Assembly: GCA_016124735.1 (NCBI GenBank)
Contig: WGMZ01000007.1
Location: forward strand, 178,997 to 242,996
Length of the DNA stretch: 64,000 nucleotides
From: Bacteroidota bacterium
Lineage (GTDB): Bacteria; Bacteroidota; Bacteroidia; UBA8524
Direction: 5' to 3'
Positions within the stretch are counted from its first letter, which is position 1; the number at the start of each line of letters is the position of its first letter. The notes below the pieces were generated by a model. That model was not told the DNA's origin and ran no database searches. It saw only the letters and a program-made list of their open reading frames with translations. A program made the translations under genes and the position numbers. Shown piece by piece: positions 17,165 through 26,280 of the stretch.

Positions 17165-18064
17165 ATGGAAAACGAAAAGAAAAAGAACACCATTCTGGTT
17201 CCGACGGACTTTTCTCAGGTAGCAGAAAATGCCTTGGATCATGCCGTTCAGGTGGCCAAGGAATTCGGAAATGAAATTTGCATTATGCACATTTTCGAAG
17301 AATCATTTATTGGGAATATCTGGGGACAGAAAAATTCTTACAAAGAAGGTCTTGTCGGACAAATGCTTCAGGAAAAACTCGATAAAATGGTCGATGATCT
17401 TGATCGCAACCACGGGGTAAAAGCCAAAGGTGTGATAGAATCTGGACGTATTTACTCTGTGATTGTAGATTACGCAGCAGATGAAAAAAATGACATTGAG
17501 TCCATTATCATGGGTACCCAAGGTGCTTCTGGGATGGCGCAAATTGTTGGTTCAAATGCTTCTCGTGTCATCGCTACTTCCGAAGTTCCTGTGGTGGTGG
17601 TGAAAGAAAAACAATACGGACACGGCTACAAAGACATTGTATTACCGATTGACCTTTCTCTGGAAAGCAAACAAAAAGTTTGGTGGGCCATTCAATTGGC
17701 TAAAAAATACAATTCCACTGTACACATCATTGCTATCAAATTAACCGATGAATTCCTTATGAACCGGGTGAAAGCAAATTTGCATCAGGTGGAAGAAGTT
17801 TTGAGTAAAAACGGAATCGAACACACATCGAAAATGCTTGCAGATGAGCAATATCCAGGCAATCCTGCGGATGATACTCTTCAGTATGCAGAAGAAATCA
17901 ATGCCGATTTGATTATGATCATGACGCAACAAGAGAAGAATTTCACCGAATTCATTATTGGCTCCTATGCGCAACAGATAGTGAACAAACATTCCAGCAT
18001 TCCGGTTATGTGTATTACTCCGAAAAGAATCGGCTTTAAACCTGATTTCTGGACCGGATTCTAA
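17165..18064 (+). CDS. Tandem universal stress protein (UspA type)
   Basis: 299 residues made of two Usp domains. Domain 1 (about 8-145) starts NTILVPTDFSQVAENALDHAVQVAKEFG and keeps the nucleotide motif GTQGASGMAQIVGSNASRVI (G-x2-G-x9-G-S type). Domain 2 (about 155-290) starts YKDIVLPIDLSLESKQK but its motif is degenerate (MTQQEKNFTEFIIGSYAQQIV), so it probably does not bind ATP in the same way. Such tandem proteins act in stress and energy-limitation responses. It has its own -7 box and terminator. A second tandem Usp is at 47270-48097. Confidence 0.92.
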   Translation: MENEKKKNTILVPTDFSQVAENALDHAVQVAKEFGNEICIMHIFEESFIGNIWGQKNSYKEGLVGQMLQEKLDKMVDDLDRNHGVKAKGVIESGRIYSVIVDYAADEKNDIESIIMGTQGASGMAQIVGSNASRVIATSEVPVVVVKEKQYGHGYKDIVLPIDLSLESKQKVWWAIQLAKKYNSTVHIIAIKLTDEFLMNRVKANLHQVEEVLSKNGIEHTSKMLADEQYPGNPADDTLQYAEEINADLIMIMTQQEKNFTEFIIGSYAQQIVNKHSSIPVMCITPKRIGFKPDFWTGF

Positions 18065-18090
18065 GAATCGAACATTAAAAATGATTAGAA

Positions 18091-18116
18091 AATCCCGCTT
18101 CTGCGGGATTTTTTTT
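18091..18116 (+). terminator. Terminator after the tandem Usp gene
   Basis: Stem aatcccgc (18091-18098) with gcgggatt (18103-18110), 4-nt loop, eight T residues. Confidence 0.9.
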
Positions 18117-18208
18117 GTTGCAGCATTAGAGTACCTAGCGATACTGATTTTAGGGGTGGGTGTTTACCTGTTCTTTGCAAAAGGGATTCATTTTCCAAAC
18201 AAACAGCC

Positions 18209-19390
18209 ATGAAGAATTTTGTAAAACTGATGACTTTCATCCTTTGTTTGAGCACCGCCAGCGCATATGCTCAAAGCGAAGACAGGGAAAATGCGCTGGT
18301 AGAAAAAGTTCTGCAGAATATGGTTAACAGCAGTTCGATGACTGTGGGTAGCTATATCTCTCCAGCCTACCTTAAAGCTCATGATGTGAGCCCTTCGGAT
18401 TATCAAATCAACACGTATTCGCCTTCAGGCTTTACTGTGGATCAAAACAAAGGACATGGAGTGGTGGTAGCCCGTATTTGGGGTAGTGGACATAGCTGGA
18501 CACATCGACTCACTTTTATCGTAACCTATGAAGACGGAAGTTATTATTTCATGCCAGGAAGAGCACCCTCCGAATACTCTTACATTGACCCCTGGTATTT
18601 GGTGGAAACAAATATTGTCGATCAGGTAGAGGAGAAAACAAGCACCCCATCTGTTACACAGTCCAGAGAACTGGTGAATAAAATTTTGTACGACATGGTG
18701 AATGACCAGGACGATTTTGGAACCAGTGCACGCAAATACATTGCACCTTCTTATTACAAAAAAGAACATCTGGATAAATACGATTATAAAATCAACTACT
18801 ACAGTCCCAAGGGTTCAGAAATTAAAGAAGTAAGAAGCGACGGTATAGTCACTGCCTATATATGGGGCAGCGATAAAAGCTGGGTTAATCTTCTGACTTT
18901 TAAAGTAGTTATGGAAAATGGTCAGGCCTATGTATGGCCCAAAGGACATACGGATAATAATTATATCCATCCATGGTATGAAGTGGAAAAGGACGTGACC
19001 TACGAGGGACCGAAAAAAGGAGGAAACGACAATATTAAGAAGGACGAAAAAACGGAATTGGTTGAAAAGATATGTTATGCCATGTGCTATGCCAAGGATG
19101 ATTTTGCCACAGAAATGCGCCTGTATATTGCCCCTTCGTATTATAAAAGAGAAAATATCGATCCGTTCAGTTACAAAGTGAACAGCTATAGTCCGGTTGG
19201 ATATTCTCTGGAAAGCTATTCTGGAAACATTATTAAGGTTAAAATTTGGGGGGAAGATCGAGGCTGGGTCCATGAATTAACCTTTAAAGTAGTGGAGGAA
19301 AGCGGACTTTACTATGTTATGCCTGGAAAATATTATTCCGAAACAAAATATGTGGACCCTTGGTATTCGGTGGAAACCTATGTAGAATAG
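18209..19390 (+). CDS. Secreted protein with three copies of an unrecognised ~107-residue domain
   Basis: 393 residues with signal peptide MKNFVKLMTFILCLSTASAYAQ. Three tandem copies follow, at about residues 29-134, 154-260 and 283-389, joined by charged linkers. Each begins with an (E/A)LVxKixxxM helix, then YI(A/S)P(S/A)Y, then an xYSPxG turn, then IWGxxxxWxxxLTF, and ends (I/V)(D/H)PWYxVE. Copies 2 and 3 are more alike than either is to copy 1. The helix followed by strands ending in a conserved WG...W...LTF sheet is compatible with an NTF2-like or cystatin-like fold, but I do not recognise the family. The gene is monocistronic, between terminators at 18091 and 19412. Confidence 0.8.
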   Translation: MKNFVKLMTFILCLSTASAYAQSEDRENALVEKVLQNMVNSSSMTVGSYISPAYLKAHDVSPSDYQINTYSPSGFTVDQNKGHGVVVARIWGSGHSWTHRLTFIVTYEDGSYYFMPGRAPSEYSYIDPWYLVETNIVDQVEEKTSTPSVTQSRELVNKILYDMVNDQDDFGTSARKYIAPSYYKKEHLDKYDYKINYYSPKGSEIKEVRSDGIVTAYIWGSDKSWVNLLTFKVVMENGQAYVWPKGHTDNNYIHPWYEVEKDVTYEGPKKGGNDNIKKDEKTELVEKICYAMCYAKDDFATEMRLYIAPSYYKRENIDPFSYKVNSYSPVGYSLESYSGNIIKVKIWGEDRGWVHELTFKVVEESGLYYVMPGKYYSETKYVDPWYSVETYVE

Positions 19391-19411
19391 ATTTAAGAAG
19401 CATTGAATAAA

Positions 19412-19435
19412 AAGCCTGTATCGCAGGCTTTTTTT
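19412..19435 (+). terminator. Terminator after the triple-repeat secreted protein gene
   Basis: Stem aagcctg (19412-19418) with caggctt (19424-19430), 5-nt loop, T run to 19435. Confidence 0.9.
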
Positions 19436-19451
19436 ATTTACTTCGAAGTTT

Positions 19452-20801
19452 ATGAAAAAGCGTGTACATCTCATTTCCATAGGTGGTGCGGTAATGCATA
19501 ATATGGCTTTGTGTCTGAGTGATTTGGGTTATGATGTGTCTGGAAGTGATGATGAGATTTTTGAGCCAAGCAAAACGCGCCTGGAAAAATGGGGGTTATT
19601 GCCCGATGCCTGGGGATGGTTCCCTGAAAAAATCACATCTGAAATAGATGCGGTAATTCTGGGGATGCATGCAAGAGCGGATAACCCCGAGTTATTGAGG
19701 GCAAAGGAGCTGAATTTACCCATTTATTCCTTTCCTGAATACGTATACGAACAATCCCGAATCAAGAAACGGGTGGTGATTGCCGGTAGCCATGGAAAAA
19801 CAACCACCACTGCAATGCTGATGCATTCCCTGCAATCATTGGGAAAAGAGTTCGATTATTTAGTAGGGTCGCAGTTGGAAGGTTTTAATACCATGGTAAA
19901 ACTAAGTGACGCGCCTGTGATCATCATCGAAGGAGATGAGTACTTAAATTCAGCATTGGATCCTCGTCCAAAATTTTTGTTTTATAAGGCCCATCTGGCA
20001 CAGATTACCGGAATAGCCTGGGATCATATCAATGTTTTCCCGACCTGGGAGAATTATGTGGAGCAATTCCGTCTTTTCCTTGCCACACTTCCTGATGAAG
20101 CACCGGTGGCTTGGTATTCGAAAGATCAAACCCTGAAGGCTTTAATGAGTGAATCAAAATCACTTCGGTTAAAAAGCCTGCCATACGATACCTTTTCCTA
20201 TACACAACAAGAAGATATTTGTGTGGTGCTTTATAAAAACAAAAGGTATCCATTGAAGATTTTTGGGGCTCATAACCTGCAGAATATGGCCGGGGCTATG
20301 AAATTGGCCAAAGAGTTGGGAATTGAAGAAGATGATTTTCTAAGGACAATGATGGAATTCGGGGGAACTGCCAGGAGGCTGGAGCGCATAAAAGGTACCG
20401 GCAAACTGATCGTTTACCGCGACTTTGCGCATTCTCCCAGTAAGTTAAAAGCCACCGTTGACTCAGTAAAAGATCATTTTCCAAATAAAAAGGTATTGGC
20501 AGTCTTTGAACTGCATACGTTCAGCTCTCTGCAAAAAGACTTTTTGGATGAATATGCGGGGTGTCTAAGCAATGCAGATGAAGGCATCGTGTTTTATTCT
20601 CCCCGGGTATTGCAGCATAAAAAATTACCCGCGCTGGAACCTGAAGAAGTTAGTGAATCTTTTGGAGATGGAATTCAGGTTATGACAGAATCTTCTATGC
20701 TTCACGCCTACCTTTTGGCAAGGGTTTCGGAAGAAACGGTCCTTTTACTTATGAGTTCAGGGACATTCGAGGGAATGCCCCTGGACTTTAAATTTAGCTA
20801 A
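19452..20801 (+). CDS. mpl: UDP-N-acetylmuramate:L-Ala-gamma-D-Glu-meso-DAP ligase Mpl
   Basis: 449 residues of the Mur ligase family: N-terminal HLISIGGAVMHNMALCLSDLGYDVSGSDDEIFEP as in Mpl/MurC, P-loop GSHGKTTTTAMLM, IIEGDEYLNSALDPRPKF (the DEY motif), and the C-terminal IVYRDFAHSPSKLKATVDSV with the family DxAHxP motif. Mpl attaches recycled murein tripeptide to UDP-MurNAc; its presence implies meso-DAP murein with recycling. The next gene downstream (bcp) is convergent, and the two stops overlap by 8 bases. Confidence 0.93.
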   Translation: MKKRVHLISIGGAVMHNMALCLSDLGYDVSGSDDEIFEPSKTRLEKWGLLPDAWGWFPEKITSEIDAVILGMHARADNPELLRAKELNLPIYSFPEYVYEQSRIKKRVVIAGSHGKTTTTAMLMHSLQSLGKEFDYLVGSQLEGFNTMVKLSDAPVIIIEGDEYLNSALDPRPKFLFYKAHLAQITGIAWDHINVFPTWENYVEQFRLFLATLPDEAPVAWYSKDQTLKALMSESKSLRLKSLPYDTFSYTQQEDICVVLYKNKRYPLKIFGAHNLQNMAGAMKLAKELGIEEDDFLRTMMEFGGTARRLERIKGTGKLIVYRDFAHSPSKLKATVDSVKDHFPNKKVLAVFELHTFSSLQKDFLDEYAGCLSNADEGIVFYSPRVLQHKKLPALEPEEVSESFGDGIQVMTESSMLHAYLLARVSEETVLLLMSSGTFEGMPLDFKFS

Positions 20802-21243
20802 GAAGCTGAGCAGCATGAGCTTTGGTGTCGACCTTTTCAATGATGTTTTCAATTATTCCATTTTCACCAATCACAAATGTGGTTCGGGCAACTCCCATAT
20901 ACTTTCGGCCATACATACTTTTTTCTACCCATACACCGTATGCCAGACATACTGCATGATCTTCATCGGCCAGTAGGTCAAATGGCAGCGAGTATTTCTC
21001 GATGAATTTGATGTGTTTTTTTGGAGAATCCGGACTCACACCCAATATGGCATAGCCTTCGTTCTGAAAACGCTTGTAATTGTCTCTTAGGTCACAGGCT
21101 TCCGCTGTACAACCTGGTGTGTCGTCTTTGGGGTAAAAATACAATACCAATTTTTTTCCCGCGAAGTCAGAAAGTACGATGGTTTTTCCATTTTGATCCA
21201 CTGCTTTAAAAGCAGGGGCTCGATCTCCGATTTGTAAACTCAT
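20794..21243 (-). CDS. bcp: Peroxiredoxin Bcp/PrxQ
   Basis: 149 residues with the PrxQ layout: IGDRAPAFKAVDQNGKTIVLSDFAGKKLVLYFYPKDDTPGCTAEACDLRD. The peroxidatic Cys is in PGCT and the resolving Cys five residues later (EAC), the intrahelical 2-Cys arrangement of PrxQ. Reduces peroxides using thioredoxin. The start is 2 bases from the stop of the M23 peptidase gene on the same strand, so it is probably co-transcribed with it. Confidence 0.95.
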   Translation of the reverse strand: MSLQIGDRAPAFKAVDQNGKTIVLSDFAGKKLVLYFYPKDDTPGCTAEACDLRDNYKRFQNEGYAILGVSPDSPKKHIKFIEKYSLPFDLLADEDHAVCLAYGVWVEKSMYGRKYMGVARTTFVIGENGIIENIIEKVDTKAHAAQLLS

Positions 21244-21245
21244 AT

Positions 21246-22898
21246 TTATTCTAATGTTTTTGAAAGCGTTGTTAAATTATCTTTATGGTCTTTAACAATC
21301 AGTTTTAGTTCCAGTTTGTTTTCACCTGAAAAATTGGCAAGATGTCCGAATAATATCCCGGTTTTGGGATCGTATTCCATTAGATACCACTTTCCGTCTA
21401 TGGTTGGATAATAAGAAGAAATGCCCGAAAAATCATCTTCAATTTGAATAAACAGGCTGTCATTTCTAATCTCAGGTTCACTAATTGTGGGAGCGATAGT
21501 ATCGAAACCAAGATAAAACTTACCCAAATTTCTGCTGTATCCGGAAATCTGACTCCCACTAATACTTCCACCAATGTACTCATTCAGAATTCCATCATTT
21601 CTAATAATGCATGCTTTTGATTTCAGTTCTTTGCGCATTTCAGGCAAGGTGAATATCAGCCGAAAGCGGTCTGCCACATAAGTGGATTGTGGCAAAAGTT
21701 CCAACGTGTCGATTTGACCGTTAATTATGTGGCCATAAAGGCGCATTGTGTCGGCTAATGCATTTTTAAAGAAATCGACTAAAACAGTATTGCGCTCAAA
21801 GCCAACACTAAATTCATCTTTATACACTTCGCCCATCAGCCATTCTTCGTTATAGTCTGAAACAAATTTTGGAGCCTTAAAAGAAGCATCGCCATAAAGA
21901 ACAAACTTGTATGTGTTTTGATTTCCATATTCATCACGAAGAACAATGGTAATCTCCCGCGTTTGTCCTGCTTCAAGAAAAATCCATCCATCATGGTAAT
22001 AGTTTGCAAGCTCGATTTCTTGCCAGGGCTCTTTAAAACATAACTCAAGCGGGGCAAGCCCATCTTCATAGGCCGAAAGAAGATGAATATACCGGCTATC
22101 CGAGAAACTGAAGCGCTTTGTTTCTCGTGTATAAAGCGGCTCTGAACCTTCCATGATACTCACTGAATAAACGCCAAGAATATTGCTGGTATCAGCAGTC
22201 ATCAGGTCCTTTGCGGCTAAAATAAAAGCGTATTCTCCCGGTAGAAGATGAATTGGTTCATTAGAAGGGCCACTTCCCAGCACGGGATAGTAGCCAAAAT
22301 TCTTTTTTGCTTCCCGGTCTCTTAGTACCATCTGAACCTTTTCCAGTACAGGCTTAAGGGTGTCTGTAACCGGAAGGGAAAAGGCCAATGGGTCTAAAAT
22401 TTCCTGAGTGCGGGTATCTCTGAGTTCAAAATGGAGATGAGGAGCATATGACCCCCCGGAATTTCCTGAGAAAGCAATGATGTCTCCCTGTTTTACCTGG
22501 AATTGATTTTTTCCGGGGAAGAGTTCAATGCTGTATGATTTCTTATGATATTGTTGCTCTTCAACATATTTCTCCAACTCGTGGTTGAAACTACTTAAAT
22601 GACCATAAACAGAGGTGTATCCATTATGGTGAGTGAGATAGATGGCTTTGCCATAACCGAAGGGAGAGATTTTTATTCGCGAAACATATCCATCCGCTGT
22701 GGCATGAACAGGAAGCCCCGTCTGTCCGAATGTTTTAATATCAATACCTGCATGAAAATGAGACCCGCGAAATTCGCCAAAATTTCCCGAAAGGAGCGGC
22801 AATGTATCCAGGGGGAATAAAAACGTGGGAAGTTGCGCTTTACTGACTGAAAAACAGACAAGTAGCATTAAGCTCGTTAGCCATTGCTTATACCCCAT
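21246..22898 (-). CDS. Secreted M23 (LytM) family metallopeptidase
   Basis: 550 residues with signal peptide (KQWLTSLMLLVCFSVSKAQ). The LytM domain is N-terminal, about residues 35-170: zinc ligands in GSHFHAGIDIK (HxxxD) and YAPHLHFELRD (HxH), with GYGKAIYLTHHNGYTSVYGHLSSF between. The remaining 380 residues are beta-rich with no motif I recognise. Family enzymes cut peptide cross-links in murein, or are catalytically silent activators; here the ligand residues are intact. A TAAGTTTG box ends 4 nt before the ATG. It leads a two-gene unit with bcp. Confidence 0.92.
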   Translation of the reverse strand: MGYKQWLTSLMLLVCFSVSKAQLPTFLFPLDTLPLLSGNFGEFRGSHFHAGIDIKTFGQTGLPVHATADGYVSRIKISPFGYGKAIYLTHHNGYTSVYGHLSSFNHELEKYVEEQQYHKKSYSIELFPGKNQFQVKQGDIIAFSGNSGGSYAPHLHFELRDTRTQEILDPLAFSLPVTDTLKPVLEKVQMVLRDREAKKNFGYYPVLGSGPSNEPIHLLPGEYAFILAAKDLMTADTSNILGVYSVSIMEGSEPLYTRETKRFSFSDSRYIHLLSAYEDGLAPLELCFKEPWQEIELANYYHDGWIFLEAGQTREITIVLRDEYGNQNTYKFVLYGDASFKAPKFVSDYNEEWLMGEVYKDEFSVGFERNTVLVDFFKNALADTMRLYGHIINGQIDTLELLPQSTYVADRFRLIFTLPEMRKELKSKACIIRNDGILNEYIGGSISGSQISGYSRNLGKFYLGFDTIAPTISEPEIRNDSLFIQIEDDFSGISSYYPTIDGKWYLMEYDPKTGILFGHLANFSGENKLELKLIVKDHKDNLTTLSKTLE

Positions 22899-22902
22899 AA
22901 CA

Positions 22903-22910
22903 CAAACTTA
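22903..22910 (-). promoter_or_regulatory. TAnnTTTG box 4 nt before the M23 peptidase start
   Basis: TAAGTTTG, then TGTT, then ATG 22898 on the minus strand. Predicts a leaderless mRNA. Confidence 0.6.
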
Positions 22911-22960
22911 ATAAATAATCTGACTTATTTATCGGGTAGGTCTGTACAGGATAGAGGACA

Positions 22961-23572
22961 TTATTTTATTTTGCAGGAGAACATTTTTTTGTCTTCCAGG
23001 AAGCCTTCAATTACATCTTCTTTATGGACAGGTCCAACACCGGCAGGAGTTCCGGTGTAGATGATGTCGCCCATTTTCAGGGTATAGTATTGCGATACAA
23101 ATGCAATAATCTTATCAATGCTGAAAAGCATATCACCAGTGAATCCTTTTTGTACTTCATCTCCATTTTTAAGCAGACGAAAGTGGATGTCCTGTATGGA
23201 TGGAAATGCAGTTTTCGAAATCATCTTAGAAACCAAAGCAGACCCATCAAAACCTTTGGCCAATTCCCAGGGCAGTCCTTTTGCCTTTAACTCATTCTGC
23301 TTGTCGCGGGCAGTAAAATCAATACCCAGTCCGATTTCGTCGTAGTATTTGTAGGCAAAGCGCTCGGCAATATGCTTTCCGTTTCGGCTGATTCGCACCA
23401 ATAGCTCCACCTCATGGTGTACTTCTTTAAATTGATCCGGTAAAAAGAATACCTGATTCGGTTTTAAGATGGATGAGTCAGGTTTTAGGAAAATTACCGG
23501 TTCATCAGGTACATCATTGTTTAGCTCTTTCGCGTGATCCCGGTAATTGCGACCAATACAGATGATTTTCAT
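22961..23572 (-). CDS. Fumarylacetoacetate hydrolase-family protein
   Basis: 203 residues, the short FAH form without the N-terminal SH3-like domain. Begins MKIICIGRNYRDHAKELNN, with the metal-binding HHEVELLVRI segment, GIDFTARDKQNELKAKGLPWELAKGFDGSA, and the closing IIYTGTPAGVGPV. Relatives act as acylpyruvate hydrolases or oxaloacetate tautomerases/decarboxylases; the exact reaction is not decided by sequence. The start overlaps the M3 peptidase stop as ATGA (23569-23572). Confidence 0.93.
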   Translation of the reverse strand: MKIICIGRNYRDHAKELNNDVPDEPVIFLKPDSSILKPNQVFFLPDQFKEVHHEVELLVRISRNGKHIAERFAYKYYDEIGLGIDFTARDKQNELKAKGLPWELAKGFDGSALVSKMISKTAFPSIQDIHFRLLKNGDEVQKGFTGDMLFSIDKIIAFVSQYYTLKMGDIIYTGTPAGVGPVHKEDVIEGFLEDKKMFSCKIK

Positions 23573-25275
23573 GCTTCGAGTTTATTGAGCTCTGAATCAA
23601 CAAAATCAAATAATTCCTTCACATAGGCTGGAGAGAAATCGAAACGTGCTCCGGCTGCTTTATAAATCTCAGGAATGCTTCGTGTGTAACCAAGCGACAA
23701 GGCATCTTTGTATGGCTGCAGGTTTTCTTCCGGGTTTTCAATGCGGTGTTTCCAGGTGCCTATGGCTCCGAGTTGCGCAAAGCCATATTCGATATAATAG
23801 AAGGGCACCTCATAAATATGAAGCTGCTTCTGCCAGCCATACATTTGGGCTTCTTCCCAGCCACTCCAATCGACCATGCCGGTTCCAAATCTTTTCGAAA
23901 TTTCAAGCCATGCAGCCTTTCTCTCCGCTATACTGTGGTTTTCATTGGTGTACAGCCAATGCTGGAAAGCATCTACAGTTGCAATCCACGGGAGAGTTTG
24001 AATAACGCCTTCCAATTGCTCCCGCCGCGCTCTTTTCCAGTCGTTTTCATCGGAATAGAAACTGTTCCAAACATCCATGCTAATCAATTCCATGCTCATG
24101 GAAGCCAATTCGGCCACTTCGCTTGGACAATCTTTAAAAGCCTGAAGTTCCAAATCTTTTGTTAGCACTGAATGGATCGCATGTCCGCCTTCATGCACCA
24201 TAGTCTCCAGGTCTCTGTGTGCAGAAGCCGCATTCATGAATATAAATGGATAGCCCGTAACGGCAAGAGGGTAATTGTATCCGCCAGGGGCTTTTCCTTT
24301 TCGACTGTCCAGGTCAAGTTGTCCTTTCAATTTCATTGTGCGAATTACCTCAGCAAAAAAGGGATCGAGCTTTCCAAAGGCTTCGATGGTTTTATTCGCC
24401 AAATCTTCTCCATTTTCAAACGGATGAAGGGCAGGGTTATTCTGTGGGTCCACATCCAGATCCCAGGGACGAAGTTTTTCAAGATTTAGGGCAATCCGAC
24501 GTTTTTCTGTCAATTCGCGGTTAAAAGGCACAACTACTTTTTCCACTGCATCATGGAAAGCAAAACAATCTTCCACGGTATAATCAAAACGCCACAGGGC
24601 TTCGTGCATGTAATCGCGAAAATTGGAAAAACCGGCATTTTTCGCAAGAAGTGTCCGGTCCTTAATCAGATCATCTAATAAATTATCCAGGGTTTTCCGG
24701 TCCTCGCCCCGGCGATTCTGTATCAATCCAAATACTTTTTCCCGTTTTGCACGGTCAGTTGACTTCAAATGGACTGCAGCTTGTTGAAGAGTGAGTTCTT
24801 TGCCATCCAGTTCAACTGTCATGGCGGCATTGATGCTGCCAAATTTCTGAGCATTGGTTTGAAGACGAACCTGCACCGGGATGTTTTCTTCCCGGAAAAG
24901 TTTGATGTCTTTTTCTACCCGCCGAAAATAAATAGCATATGCAGGATCTTTTTTTAGTGCTTCAGCAAAAATGCATTCGGCTAATTTTTTATTCAGTTTG
25001 TCATCCCAGGGTGCAATATGAGGCTGGATATTGCTAACAAAACTGAGGTAGTCATTTTCCAGTTCCTCATTCTCTGTGTCGCAAGTCATTCGAATATACC
25101 TCCAGGCTAAATCTTCTGAAATATAGCTTTCCAAATCACTGAGGGCTTTTAGCCAGTCTTTAAAATCTGATTCTGAGCTGATGGGATGCGCTTCCAGAGT
25201 TTCAAACAAAGGAGCAATATCATCCCAGGAACCAATTTTTTTACCGCTGATAGGGAGGCTGAATTTTGCTGTCAT
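23569..25275 (-). CDS. M3 family oligoendopeptidase
   Basis: 568 residues of the PepF/M3B type. The zinc motif HEGGH lies in METMVHEGGHAIHSVL with the downstream third ligand in CPSEVAELASMSMELI; other family segments are GKAPGGYNYPLAVTGYPFIFMN and YYIEYGFAQLGAIGTWK. Cytoplasmic enzyme that cuts short peptides. A TAGTTTCG box ends 4 nt before the ATG. Co-transcribed with the FAH-family gene that it overlaps; the divergent lipoprotein gene starts 64 bases away. Confidence 0.93.
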   Translation of the reverse strand: MTAKFSLPISGKKIGSWDDIAPLFETLEAHPISSESDFKDWLKALSDLESYISEDLAWRYIRMTCDTENEELENDYLSFVSNIQPHIAPWDDKLNKKLAECIFAEALKKDPAYAIYFRRVEKDIKLFREENIPVQVRLQTNAQKFGSINAAMTVELDGKELTLQQAAVHLKSTDRAKREKVFGLIQNRRGEDRKTLDNLLDDLIKDRTLLAKNAGFSNFRDYMHEALWRFDYTVEDCFAFHDAVEKVVVPFNRELTEKRRIALNLEKLRPWDLDVDPQNNPALHPFENGEDLANKTIEAFGKLDPFFAEVIRTMKLKGQLDLDSRKGKAPGGYNYPLAVTGYPFIFMNAASAHRDLETMVHEGGHAIHSVLTKDLELQAFKDCPSEVAELASMSMELISMDVWNSFYSDENDWKRARREQLEGVIQTLPWIATVDAFQHWLYTNENHSIAERKAAWLEISKRFGTGMVDWSGWEEAQMYGWQKQLHIYEVPFYYIEYGFAQLGAIGTWKHRIENPEENLQPYKDALSLGYTRSIPEIYKAAGARFDFSPAYVKELFDFVDSELNKLEA

Positions 25276-25279
25276 GCTG

Positions 25280-25287
25280 CGAAACTA
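25280..25287 (-). promoter_or_regulatory. Variant -7 box 4 nt before the M3 peptidase start
   Basis: TAGTTTCG, then CAGC, then ATG 25275 on the minus strand; one mismatch to TAnnTTTG. Confidence 0.4.
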
Positions 25288-25338
25288 GCTCAGGAAACAG
25301 AAAGCAACAAACCAAAACAGAAATTGTATTTTCCAGGC

Positions 25339-26280
25339 ATGAAAAAGGTCCTGCTCTTGTTATTGCCTCTGATTTCATGTTCCGCTGAAAAAGGCCCGGG
25401 TAACTCATATGATTACTGGGCCGATCGCGAAATTTTTGAACCGGTTTATACCATTGGTCAGCTACCAACGGATCATGAATATGGAGGTAAGTTAAAGACC
25501 CTGGGACAGCTGTCTCAAATACCCGAGATATCGGGGCTGGTAGAATCAGGGAAATACCCGGGGTATGCCTGGGGAATTGAAGATTCCGGAAATCCTGCTC
25601 AGCTCGATCTCATCCGACTGCAGGATGGAAAATTGGTCGCACAATTCAGGGATACAACGATTCAAAATATTGATTGGGAAGATATTGCTGCCTGGCAGGA
25701 TAAATCAGGGAAATTTCGATTGGCAATTCCGGATATTGGAGACAACAACGCGCAGCGAGGAACCTATCAATTGTATCTGATGGATGAGCCGGAATTCATA
25801 TCCGGAATGGATAGCGGACTCCATTTTGTCGATTTTAAAGCATTTAGGAAAGTGTTTGTGTACGATGACCTGAAATCCCGGGATGCAGAAGCTTTGTTTA
25901 TTGACAGAGAGAGAGGCGACTTCTTTATCGTATCGAAAAGAGAAACCCGCTCCAGGGTATTTGCCCTCAAAGCAGAGAATTTACATAATCCCTGGGATAC
26001 AGCTATCTATTGCGGATCTTTTCCCTTTAACTATGTTACGGCGGCCGATTTAAGTATCGAACGAAAGCTCATTATTCGCACCTATACATTCGTGATGGTT
26101 TGGGAATGGGTCGAAGAGTCAAACTTACTTCAGGTTTTGGCTGGTACTCCTGATCAATTGCCTTACGATGGACTGGAACCGCAGGGAGAATCGGCAGCCT
26201 GGGCCAATCAATCCAAAAGCTATTATCTAATCAGTGAAGAGCAGCTGAATATTCCGCCAACCCTTCATGAATGGGAGTAA
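25339..26280 (+). CDS. Lipoprotein with propeller-like repeats, unknown function
   Basis: 313 residues from ATG 25339 (MKKVLLLLLPLISCSAEK, lipobox Cys at residue 14); the frame extends upstream, but that part overlaps the M3 gene antisense. The mature protein has WEDIAAWQD, IPDIGDNNAQRGTYQLYLMDEP, KSRDAEALFIDRERGDFFIVSKRE and EPQGESAAW segments, spaced like blades of an esterase-like phytase or SdiA-type propeller found in Bacteroidota lipoproteins. No catalytic residue can be pinned down. A weak TATTTTCC element ends 4 nt before the start. Confidence 0.75.
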   Translation: MKKVLLLLLPLISCSAEKGPGNSYDYWADREIFEPVYTIGQLPTDHEYGGKLKTLGQLSQIPEISGLVESGKYPGYAWGIEDSGNPAQLDLIRLQDGKLVAQFRDTTIQNIDWEDIAAWQDKSGKFRLAIPDIGDNNAQRGTYQLYLMDEPEFISGMDSGLHFVDFKAFRKVFVYDDLKSRDAEALFIDRERGDFFIVSKRETRSRVFALKAENLHNPWDTAIYCGSFPFNYVTAADLSIERKLIIRTYTFVMVWEWVEESNLLQVLAGTPDQLPYDGLEPQGESAAWANQSKSYYLISEEQLNIPPTLHEWE

